Shown: positions 23,001 through 35,100 of the stretch, piece after piece
How positions within the stretch are numbered: position 1 is the first letter of the stretch
Layout of the letters: each line of letters starts with the position of its first letter
Source of the DNA: Ailanthus altissimus
Taxonomy: Eukaryota > Streptophyta > Magnoliopsida > Sapindales > Simaroubaceae
Reading direction: 5' to 3'
Assembly (NCBI GenBank): GCA_946807835.1
Contig: OX327700.1
Coordinates: 28,866,001-28,930,000 of the forward strand
DNA length: 64,000 nt
Program-made: the position numbers and the translations under genes
Notes under the pieces: model-generated
Seen by the model: only the letters and a program-made list of their open reading frames with translations
Databases searched by the model: none
Told to the model about the DNA's origin: nothing

Positions 23001-26000
23001 CACGCATCCATCATACTTGCTCCTACTAAAGCCACAAGCCATCATAAACTCATCAAATCTCCTATACCACTGTCTAGGTGATTGCTTTAACCCGTATAAT
23101 GACTTCTTTAGCAAACAAGCATGATCTTCTTTACCGGGCTCCTCGAACCCTTGCGGCTGTGCCATGTATATTATTTCTTCAAGCTCTCCATGTAGAAAAG
23201 CTGTCTTTACATCCATTTGCTCTAGATGTAAATCAAGGTTTGCACACATAGCTAACAAAATCCTAATAGATGTGTGCTTGCCAACTGGAGAGAATATCTC
23301 ATGAAAATCAACTCCCTCTCTCTGAGTAAAACCTTGTGCTACTAACCTAGCCTTAAATCTCGTAGGCTCAATCTCTGGTATCCCCTCCTTCACCTTATAC
23401 ACCCACTTGCACCCGACTAGCTTCTTTTGAGGTTTCTCCACCAACTTCCAGGTATTGTTCTTCCTAAGAGAACTAATCTCTTCTTCCATGGCCTGCTGCC
23501 ATTCTTTCTTGTTTTCACTCTTCATAGCCTCACCATATGTCTTAGGCTCATCATACTCAAAAGTGTAAGCAGAATTAAAAGCATGAGCAACTAAGTCTGC
23601 TTGTGCATACCTGACTGGTGGGTTAATCGTACTCCTTAGCCTGTCTCTAGCAAGCTGGTACTCTTCAAGTTCCAACTCAGGAGTTCTAGTCTTCTTTTGG
23701 GTGGACTTAGAGGAACACGCCGGTGTTTTTGGTTCATCTTCAAGGATTTCCTTGTTGAAGTATTGATCTGGGGGCATATCAGATCCGTTTTCAGGCGCTA
23801 CTTCAATTTCTATTGACTCAGGTGCTGAGTTTTCCTTAGTCACAGGTTCTTCTTTCTCATCTACTTGGGAGGTTTTCAACATCGTCATCTCATCGAACGT
23901 CACATCACGGCTTATGATACTCCTTGGTGGTGTTAAGTCTTTACACCACACCTTGTATCCTTTTACTCCTTTAGGATATCCTATGAATACCCCTTTGATA
24001 GCTCTAGGTTCCAACTTCCCCTCCTTAACATGTACAAAGGCAGGGCAACCAAATATTCTAAGATGGTCATACTTCGGAGGATTGCCAGACCATTTCTTTT
24101 CTGGCGTCATGAAGTCAATTGCTGAGGAGGGATTTCTGTTTATCAAGTAAGCAGCAGTCACTACAGCTTCTCCCCAGAAAGTCTTGGACATCTTCGCATT
24201 GGTAAGCATGCATCTAACCCTTTCAAGTAGGGTCCTGTTCATCATCCCAGCTACCCCATTCTGTTGTGGTGTTGATTTGACTGTTCTGTGCCTTGCAATC
24301 CCATGCTTGGCACAAAACCCATCAAACTCTCTGTTGCAAAACTCGAGGCCGTTGTCAGTTCTCAACCTCTTCACTCTTTTGCCAGTTTGATTCTCAACAA
24401 AAGCCTTCCAAGTCTTGAACACATCAAATACTTGATCCTTGCTCTTCAACACATAGACCCACAACTTCCTCGAATAGTCATCAATCAAGCTGAGAAAATA
24501 TCTAGCACCACCACGAGTAGCTATCTGAGCTGGTCCCCAAAGATCCGAGTGTATGTAGTCAAGAGTCCCCTTAGTCTTATGCTCGCCAGTACTGAACCTC
24601 ACTCTATGTGCTTTCCCTAGCACACAATGCTCACAAAACTCCAAGGGCTGGAACTTATCCTCACCAAATGCCTTTTGACTATATAACTCCTTTAGGTTTC
24701 TCTCGCCTAAGTGTGCCAGTCTAAGATGCCATAACTTGGTTTGCATACTCTCATCATCTACAAAGAATAGTGCAGAATCACTCACGACTTCACCCTTAAG
24801 CACATAAATACCTTTGTGCTTCTCTCCTCTCATCACTACCATAGAACCTTTCAAAACTCTTAAAATCCCTCCGTCGATCCTAATGAAACACCCATTCTGG
24901 TCTAAAGTCCCTAGTGAGATCAAGTTTCTCTTCAAGTCAGGAACATACATAACATCTATCAACTCTCTCACTCGCCCATCATGCAGCCTAAGCTTAACAC
25001 TACCAATTCCCATCATCTGACATGCAACGTCACTACCCATTAAGACCTTACCACCACTAATAGGCTGAAAATTTGTAAACCAAGACTTGTGCGGGCACAT
25101 GTGAAAAGTACAACCAGAATCTAAAACCCATTGTTCAGATTTTATACCATCAGTAGCGACGAGTGTCTCTGCGCTGTCATAGCTATCATCATAGGCAAGC
25201 GCAGCATCCGCTTTCTTCTTGTCCTGTGCTTTCTTCTCAGGACAGTCCTTTATGAAGTGCCCCTCTTTCTTGCAGCAATAGCACTTCCTAGGAGTCCTAA
25301 ACTTTGACCTTGAGCCTTTTTTCTTTCCATCTCTATATGAGGGCCTTCCTCTTACAGATAAACTTTCTGCATTGCCCTCAGCCTGCTTTCCTAATAACTT
25401 TGAACTTAATGATGATTTCACATCACTCATCGTTAAACTCTCTCTGCCGTAGAGTAGCGTATCAACAAAACTCTCATAGCTCTTGGGGAGTGAACTTAGT
25501 AGAATAATTGCTCTATCTTCATCTTCTATCTGGATGTTGATAGACTCAAGATCAAGGATGATCTTATTGAAGGCGTCTATATGATCTTTCATCAGCGTCA
25601 CCTCTGACATGGACAGCTGATACAGCTTCTTCTTTATATGTAATCTGTTGGCCAACGATTTCTTCATATAAAGAGAGTCAAGCTTCTTCCAAAGATCTAT
25701 TGCCGTCGTCTCACCTGCTACTTCTCTTAGTACTTCATCGCTCAATGATAGAATGATTGTGCTATGAGCTATTTCTTGAATGTCTATTCTTTCTGCTTCT
25801 ACTCTAGATGACTCTGGCATCTTCTCTTCATCACTAGATGGAGCTGCAGTCTCCTCCAATGCTGAACCAAGTCTTTGGCTCACCAATAACGCCTTAACCT
25901 TCATCTTCCACAGATTGAAGTCATTCGTACCGTTGAATTTCTCTACCTCATACTTGGGTGTGGCCATATTTGCTTAGAATCAAAGCTCTGATACCAGTTT

Positions 26001-29000
26001 GTTGAAGCGGAAGCACACAAACGAGCTAAACAATTCACCCAAGTAATATAATAATACAGAACAAGTTATTAAGAAATAAAAGAGAGAAAGGGTAGAAGAA
26101 GAACACACAAAGAATTACGTGGTTCGGCAACTTGCCTACATCCACGGTGGATCAAGATCACACTCTTCTCTTATTTTGAATCACAAGGCAACCACAAAGT
26201 ATGCCTATTACAAGAAAGATCACAAAGAATACTCTCTCTTGCTCTCTATGGATTTTCTCTCACAAAGAACCACTAAGAATAATCACTAAGATTATTGTTG
26301 ATCACCAAGATCTCTCTAAGATCACAAAGATCCCATAACTTGATCACAAAGGTTGTCAAGTTCACTATCTGTATTGTTTACAAGCCAATTGATAGCCTTT
26401 ATATAGGCCTTGAGACGTCTTAGGTATTCCCTATACGTGTGGGAGTCGTATTAGGGAGTCCTAAAGCAAGTGGGAGACGAAATTAGGAAGTTTCCTAATT
26501 TCGGGACACTGTTCCCACGTTCAGCGCCGCGGCGCTGGTTCGCGTTGCCGCAGCACTGGCCCGATATTTGCTGAGCGCTGCGGCGCTGGATCCCAGCGCC
26601 GCGGCGCTCAGGTACTGGAAGTGGCGCCGTGGCGCTCATCTTGGTCGCCGCAGCGCTGGCGCTTGATGCGTGCCCTTCTTCGATTTTCACCTCCTTTCAC
26701 GTCCGTCTTCGATCCGTGCGCACCCTACGCACTTGGCTTGATCCCCAAATCATATTCCAATGATTTTTAATTAATATTCTTACAGTAGAAGATAAAGGTT
26801 ATGACTCTACTGGTAAGTTAAAAATTAAATTCAATCTTTAAAGAGACTCAAGCAACAATTAGTAAAGAAACGAAACCTCCAGCATTTGAATTCGAATCAG
26901 ATCAAAAACCATTTAAAAGAGAGTTCATAATACTATAGTTCTGTCATTGAGTAATAAAGTTCCAATAAAGGTAACTAGAAAAAAACTACAATTGGTCCTT
27001 GGAAGAAGCTTGATGAATTATATATGACGAAGTCTTTGGCAAATCGTCTATATATTAAGAATAAGTTGTATCAGTTGTCTATGGTTGAAGGAACTTCAAT
27101 TAGACCACATTGACGCTTTTAACAAGATTATCATAAATCTTCAGATGATTGACATCAATATAAAAGATGAAGAGAAGATTATCTTGATATGTTCTCTACC
27201 TCCAAGTTATGAGTACTTCATGGATACATTCATGTATGGCAGAGAGGTTTTAATAATAACTGACATTAAAGCTTCGTTGAATTCAAAAGAATTGAAAAAA
27301 AAGATCAGAGTCTAGTAGTGCAACAAGTTTGGCATAAGAGGAAGGCCAAGTATAGAGATGGGAAGATTAATTAGTCAATGGAAAAATTCAAGAAGTGCTA
27401 TCATTATAAGAAAATGGCACTTGATTATAGATTATCTAGAAGGAAAATAAAATATGGGTAGAGATGTTGCAATAGTCTGTGAGGATGATTATGAAGTTAC
27501 AGAATCCTTGATAACTTCTGATGAAAAGTATCCTAATAAGTGAATACTTTATTCTAGTTATAATTTTCATATGAGTCATGATAGATATTGTTTAACAATT
27601 ATAGATCCATTAGGGATGGTAAAGTACTAATATGTAATGATATGACTTGTCAAGTTATAAGAATTAGTAGTATAAGGATGAAATTTCATAATGAGAAAAT
27701 TGAGGAGTTACTTAATATAAGAAATGTTCCTAATGTTAAGAGGAACTTGACATCTTTAGAAGTGTTAGATCAAGTGGAATGTTCATACAAGGAAAAAAAA
27801 AGGAATATAAGGGAATTTAAAGGGTTTATAGTGATTATAAATAGTGAGAAGCAGATAAGTTGTATGTACTTGATGAGAATGTTATGAGTGGCTCAACATG
27901 GGTTTTTTAAGGGGATGCAGACCAAAATGCAATATTGGAGATTAGTTCACCGAAGTGACAAGGGGACGAAAGAGAATACAAGGTAAGGGTGCTGCTAACA
28001 AGATTAAGCACTTGAGGTATTGTAATAGTGTTAAGAATGATATTATATATCTTAATACAAACTCGTATATTTGGAGATGGAAGTCACAAGCCTCAATGGA
28101 GATAAATTAACTAAAGACTTAACTGAAGTTAACGCTAAGTAAAAGAGCATTGGCATGGATGGATTCTGAAAAATATTTTAAGAGATTTTGAATTAAAGAG
28201 TGACTTGTTAGAATTGGAGATTCAAAATCATTTTTTAAAGTATGATTTTAAATTTGAGACCAATAAAAAGTTGATATAAGATCAAGAATGATTAAACGAA
28301 CGAAAAAAAGACAAAAATGTAGATTCAAAAGTGAAGAGGGGCTAAGAAGTATATTGGAGGCATTTATAGTCATTAAGGCCTCGGCCTTAAGGTGGCTAGA
28401 CTGCAATTCCATCCTTGGCAGAGGCTGGACGTTGCAGCCCCTCCCAGGTGGCGCTGTGACACCACCACGAAGTTGCACTGGCACTACGGTGTCAACTTTC
28501 AAAAATGTTTTTCATTTTGTGTTGTTTTGCAAGTTCGATTTTGAACTTTTCTTCCATATGGACTCTTATATAGACCCATTAGATTGTTAAACTTTAACAG
28601 GAGAGTAAACAGAGAGTTTAGGCGTTACTTGAGTACTTAATGTTTTAAGGAATGTTGTATGAATTTTTTAGAGTCTTGTCTATTGGATATTTCTTATAAT
28701 CTATTGTGAAAAATCTTTGTGGTTTTATAATTTTTTGTGAATTAAATAATAAAAAAATTAAAATTTTATGATCTACTATAAATATAAATATTTATTGTCG
28801 AATTATATAAATTTTTTGTACCTCGTGTGTTTGATTATTAATCTCTTTATGTGTGATTATTTTTTTAATTTTTAATTATTTATAAATAAAGACTTTAATA
28901 AATTACTTATATTTTGTTTTTAGAGTACGCGGTAAAAGTCTTCAAAATAGACTTTATTACCTTCTCAGGACAAGATCGGTAACTCTCTCCCCAACCGCCG

Positions 29001-29137
29001 TCGTCTCTCTGAGATTTAAGAAGAAAATCAACACCTTTGCGCATGGCTGCACAATTGTTGTGGTTTCTGCCAACAGCCGCCAGCCCTCCAAGTGCAAACC
29101 AAGTACCATATGTAAAGCAAACTCCCCAATTTCCATA

Positions 29138-29177
<40 letters not shown>

Positions 29178-32100
29178 TGAGCTTTAATTAATTCATTGAT
29201 TGTTTAATTAATTAATGATAAAGAAAAAAGAAAAAAAGAATTACCATGAACCGTCAGGGAGTTGCACGTTTTCCAAGTATCGAACGGCATTTTCGATGAA
29301 ACTGTCAATCTCTTTCTTCCTATGTCCTGGATATAACATCTTGAATAAAACTAAGGCATGGATTGCGGATGCGGTGCATTCAACATATTCATGCTCAATC
29401 ACAATATCCGCAAAAAATTCCGTGGGATTTAGAAGCTGAAACCATAATATTAGAGACAAAAGGGTCAGGTCCTTAAAAGCTGAAGTAACCTCAGAACAGG
29501 AGAGGATTTTGATCTCATTAATATAGACAAATTCAGAAGAGTTGGATTGGATGATCTTCCTAAAAGGTTTTAACAATAAAATTGCCAAGGGCAATGATTT
29601 GTTCAAAGCACTTACCTCCAACCATTCCTGAGCCCCGGCCGGCTCCCAAGCTGCTAATCCTCCATTTTTACTCTACATGCAGCAAAGAAAGTGTTGGAGT
29701 TATTGATATTATTCAGGAGGCATAGCTTCGGAAGAATACAAGAGCAATTTAAGGCTTACAAATTGACGTGTTTCTGGAAAATTAATTAATAAATATACCT
29801 GTAATGAAAGTAATACATTGACCGAATCGTATAACCGCTCAGGTTCCATTTTCTCACCCACAATTTGGGGCGGCATCATGGAGAAAAGCAGGCAACACTA
29901 TAAAATTTTGAAGTGGGTGTGTGGTGAGACATTAGGAAGCGATTAAAGAACTTAAACAATTAGTTCATTTGTTAGCTAGAACTAGCTAACTCATGAAGTT
30001 AATTACCTTTAAACCTTCAGCGGTACAATCAGAAACTTGCCATCCATGATCTTGATCGGAAAATGTCCAAGATCCCTTTGAAATATGACGATACATTGCC
30101 TTAAAGTCCCCGGAAGGATTGTCCTTGACCTTTTTCCAGTTTTAAGTGGGATAAAAAATAAAAAGTAATTAGTAGCTTGGGAAAAACTTAATTATGAAAC
30201 TAATTAAATCAAGAAATTAAAGACTTGGACTTTTTCAGGCAGACAGAAAAGTTTCCACTAAAGAAATAAATTGTAAACCTGAGATGCCTTGATGAATTCG
30301 TGTCCTCTCTTAAGTACAGTTCCAATTTCGTCAATGAGATTACTAGTCAGCAAAGCTTGAATAGCAAAAGCAGCGTCCCACTCTTGGCTCCCAAAGCTCT
30401 AAATGACAATGCCATTTAAATAAGTCAAACTTCCCCTTTCTCTTTTTTCTTTTTACCGAAGGATCCGTTAGTTTTAACTTTTTTTTAGAATCAAGTATCG
30501 ATGTATGTAATATGAATAGTCAATCTTTTTTTTTTTTTGAATAAAAATAGAAAGTAGATTAGTTAAAGTGGGAGGAATACTCCTCAAGTACAAGATGGTT
30601 ACATTGATGTGGGATTTTTCCGAACCAAATAGTCTCTGAACTAATATTTAGTGCAATTTGTGCTAATTCATGTGCTACTCGATTGGTGGATCGATGTGAG
30701 TAACTAAAAGAGCAAATATTAAAAGATGAGGAAATTATTTTAATATCATGAAGGACCGTCCCCAATTCCGAAAAAGAGTGGGTGTGGCTGTTAATGTCAG
30801 CAATGATACCCGCTGCATCAGATTCAACTTCAATAGTCGATAGTCCCAACATCTTGGCCAAGTTAAGACCCCGAAGAATTGTCAATGCTTCAAGAATATC
30901 CACTGAGGGTTTTGCCTGAAGTGGAGAGGATGAGGAGGCCAAGACAGCACCATAGTGATCACGTAGAATCACAGCTATACCAGCCTTGAAATGTTTTAAA
31001 GAGAGACCAGCGTCAGTATTTAATTTTATTACTCCAAGGCCTGGGGTTAGCTATCTATTGCATGGAATACCAGTGGGTTTAGTTTTTTCCGCACAATGGG
31101 ATACATATTCATGCCAATAACATTTAGCCCATTTGAGGACATCATCTATCATCATTTCTTTTTTCTCCATCACTGATTTGTTTCTAATAAACCACAATCT
31201 CCAAAATAGGATAAGAAGCACCTCAAAATTCATTACAGATAAGCTTGCTTTGCATTCCATTAAGAGATCCAAAATAGGTGTATTGTGATTGATACTTATA
31301 CCATTTAAGAAGTCACAAGTCCGACGTACCTTTTTTAACGTATCGCACAACCATACAGCATGGATGGTGTTTTTCGCACCTTTAGCACAACGACTACAGG
31401 CGTCATCAATGGGAACATGGTGCTTCTTTAGGTTAGCAAATGCAGGTATCCATCCATGCGTAAACCTCCAAACAAAGTGCTTTATTTTGGGAGGAATGTT
31501 CAGCTGCCATAAGTGTTGCCACCAAGATCGAATCTCAAAAGTACCAGAACTGGAGGAGGCTTGGTCAGTAGCATAGGATAGCCAATACCCACTCTTGACA
31601 GTAAACTGACCATGTCTGTCAAAGTGCCACATGACTGTGTCGGTCTGCTGTTCCCAATATCGAAAGCGGGGGATGTTGAGGATTAGGTTGCTTTCTTCGA
31701 CAGAAAAGGAGTTGCGAATTAAATCCAAATTCCATAAACCAGATGGGAGGAGTAGGTCTGTTACTAAGGACTGCTCTGGTAGTTTATGCAGGAAGGAAGG
31801 TTTGAAGGAGAGAGGTCGGGGGAGCCATTGGTCATAATAAATTGATACAGCTGCTCCATTTCCAATCCGCCAGCGAAACCCTTTTTTTAAGTAGGTCTCT
31901 GCCCCAAAGAAAGCTTTTCCAAACCTGCGAATCTGATTGTTTTGGTTTTACCTGTAGGAAGGATGAGCCAGGAAAGTAGATGCTTTGAAGGGTTTTGGCC
32001 ACAAGAGAATTTGGGGAAGCGAGTAATCTCCATCCTTGCTTTGCTAGGGTGGCTTGATTGAAAGCAGCCAAGTTTCTGAAACCCAAACCACCATCCTTCT

Positions 32101-35100
32101 TGTGCTGGCATAGAAAATCCCAAGAACACCAGTGTAGTTTTCTAGAACTTTCATCTCCTCCCCAAAAGAATCTCGCACAGAGCCGATGGATTTCATTGAC
32201 AAGGCTCTTAGGAAGTCTAAACAGATTCATAATATAGGCTGGTATGGCTTGGATGACTTCTTTAAGCAGGGTCTCACGACCCCCTGCTGAAAAAAGATTT
32301 CTCTTCCACCCCTTCAATTTGTTCTATACTTTGTCTTTTACCGCAGCAAATAAATTCTATTTATTTTTACTGGTGATACAAGGGAGTCCCAAGTATTTGC
32401 TATGGTACGGGACATGAACCACCCCAAGACAGTGGGCCAGCTCAGCAGCAACCTCCAATGAGATGGATTTCCCAAAACATACAGCTGACTTCTAGTTGTT
32501 GATCAGCTGTCCAGAAGTTGGACCCTTAACATATGAATAGTCAATCTTAAGTGCGAACATTCGCATTTTATTATAGTGCGAACATTTATTATTTAAAATT
32601 AAAGTCTAGTACAGTTTTATAAAGAAGTTGGACCCTTAACTTTAGTCTAAAAATAAACTGTCCCTATGTTAAAAAGATGTAAACATTGCATGTAAGACTA
32701 ATTTTATATATATATATATATATATTATTGAAGGGGAAAGAAATTAGGTTTAACACTAATTTCTTTTTGAAAGATGAGCCTTTTAACCTCATACCCATTT
32801 ATTTTTGGAAGCATAAGATATCAAACAAATAGAGAGAAAAAAAATAAGAATCAAATCAAATCAAAACACACAAACATAACCAATTTATATGGTTAGGCAT
32901 CAAACGTCTACAGTCACAATAGATTAAGGGATCTTAATCTCTTTTATTAATTTTTTTAAATATTATAAAGAAAAACAAAATAAAAAAATTTTAAAAGAAT
33001 CTATTTGGTGTACCTTTATTCACACAAAAACAACAAACACCTACAATAATTTCATCTTATTACACACAAGTACTTAGTGTTTATCTAACTCTTTAATCTT
33101 TCTTAAAGTCTCTCTTTAATACTTAATGAATCTAAAAGGTTTATAAGAATTTATATAATATTTATTAAGTCCTTAAAAATCCTAAACCTAACTGGAATAA
33201 TCCATGCATATAGGAGACCAAAATTTCATCGAAGAAATCAAATTTGAGCTAAAAATAAAAGTTCTCAAAACTGGGCATCATTGTGCCAGACCCGAACTAG
33301 CCTGCAACGCTGCATAACCAGCGTTGTGGCGCTAAGACCTAGTGTTGATGCCAACCTTTTCTTCATTCATCCTTACTTTTAACTCTCTGTCATATTTTTC
33401 TCTCTCATATGTCTAATGCATTTTTTACTTCACGATGACTTTCTATTTGGTTTCTATCATCTCAATTCATGCCTATACATGATTGTTGAATTACTACTTT
33501 TAACATATCTTTTCTTGATTCAAAATCTCTCCATAAAAATATTTTTGGATTCATTCACACCAATGCTCTATCACCTAAAGCTGATTCCAGTTAAGTTTTC
33601 ATCCAAACTTAACTTATCTTGAGCTTGTGACTTCAGTCTCTAAAGGTATAAATGCTCATTGACTAGGGTATAGATACAAGATATTCCCTTTTGGCCCTTA
33701 TTACTTCGATGAGTTTATTTTGGATGTCACCTTATGGTCTGCATCATCCCAACTCCCCGCATTAGGTCTCATTCGACCATCCCTTTAAGCACATAAAGCC
33801 CTATTTTGTGCTTCTCACCTTCTATCCTTATAGATCCTTTTATTATCCTCAATTTTCATTTTTTTTTTTACTTTGACTGAATATCCCTCTTCATTAAGCT
33901 TTTCTATGGATATCAAATTTCTCCTAACTTTAGAAATATGCCTTATACGTTGTAAATCCTAAGTTTTCCACCTTGTATCCTCAAATTTATGTCACTAACT
34001 CTCATAACCTCATAAGTCATATCATTCCCTATTAGTACTTTACCCCTACTAGTTTTTTAGTTGTTGAACAATGATCTATCAGGACACATGTAGACACTAC
34101 ACCTAGAATCTAGTACTACTTGCCAGCTATACTTTTCCTCAGAGGCTACCAATAAGTCTACAACTTCGATATCATCCTTGTGACTTACTATTGTAGCATC
34201 TCCATCCATTCCTTTTACTTTAGGATAATTCCTTACAAAATATCCTTTCTTGTTATATAGAAAACATTTCTTGGATTTCCTCATAGGTTAGTTGTTCTTT
34301 TTTCCTTTTGCAACTAAACAAGTTGTACTATCAGATTCAGATCTCTTCCCTAATTCTTTTAAATTCAATAATGCCTTGACATAATTTATTATAAGAGTCT
34401 TTCTACCATATAAGAACGTATCTACAAAATTCTCATAACTTAATGGTAACGAATTTAATAGGATAATGGCCTTATTTTCACCCTTCATCTTGATGTCTAG
34501 GGTCTTAAGATTTATGATGATCTTATTGAAAGCATCAATATGATCTCTTATTGAGGACTCTCAGATATAAACAATTGGTGTAACTTCTTCTTCACATGTA
34601 AACAATTGACCAAAGACTTCTTCATATATAAGTGTCAAGCTTTTTTTATAAATCCATTGTCGTCTTCTCTCTAGCCACATTTGTTAATATTTTGTCACTA
34701 AATGCTAACACTATGGTGCTATGAGCTTTCTTCTGAATGATATCCCAATCTATCTCCGAAGGCTGAGTCTAACCCTTACTTCACTAGTAGATCCATGACT
34801 TTTATCTTCCACAGATTAAACTTATTCATCCCCTTGAACTTCTCTATATTTTGTTTGACACTTGTCATGGTTTAAATACCACCTAAATGTATACTTAATC
34901 TGGCTCTTATTGAAGAAATTAGGTTTATCACTAGTCTCTCCTTGAAAGATTAGCCTTTCGCTTTAATACCACATTGTTTGCAGAAGTGTAAGATCTCAAG
35001 CATATATATGAGCAAGAAAATAAGAAACAGATCAAATCAGAACACACACATAATTAATTTACGTGATTTGGCACCAAAAGCCTATATCTACTGTGGATCA

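Larger units (their letters stand above)
21152..26789 (-). mobile_element. Ty1/copia LTR retrotransposon, nearly complete (TSD GTAGA)
   Basis: The element occupies 21157-26784 (5,628 bp) with 5-bp target duplications GTAGA at 21152-21156 and 26785-26789. It is read on the minus strand: 5' LTR 26000-26784, primer site complementary to initiator tRNA-Met (TGGTATCAGAG, 25986-25996), gag-pol 25967-22006, polypurine tract CAAAGAGGGAATT (21915-21927), 3' LTR 21157-21914. It sits inside the gag of an older copia relic within intron 14 of the cyclase gene, same strand as the cyclase. The LTRs differ at roughly 40 positions by eye, mostly transitions, plus a ~27-bp length difference, so the insertion is not recent. 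Confidence 0.9.
20836..28948 (+). mobile_element. Copia gag-protease relic in intron 14, split by a younger copia element
   Basis: This is an outer, heavily decayed plus-strand copia element. Its 5' LTR remnant is 20836-21066 (about 500 bp internally deleted), followed by a tRNA-iMet-type primer site TGGTATTAGAG (21069-21079). Its 3' LTR is about 28206-28948. Its gag begins around 21107 (the EKFNG region), is cut at 21156 by the insertion of another copia element, and resumes at 26790. It lies antisense in intron 14 of the cyclase. The 3' LTR ends about 12 bases from the exon-14 splice donor. No convincing target duplication remains. It belongs to the same family as the relics in introns 3 and 8. 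Confidence 0.75.

Noticed and set aside
22564..25977. Plus-strand frames of 65-186 codons opposite the copia polyprotein
   Set aside because: They are antisense shadows of the 1,125-codon gag-pol frame and have no recognisable domains.
25983..25998. tRNA-Met-like sequence (also at 21069, 34962, 38208, 47372, 55368, 63323)
   Set aside because: These are 11-14 base primer-binding sites next to LTRs, complementary to a tRNA end, not tRNA genes.
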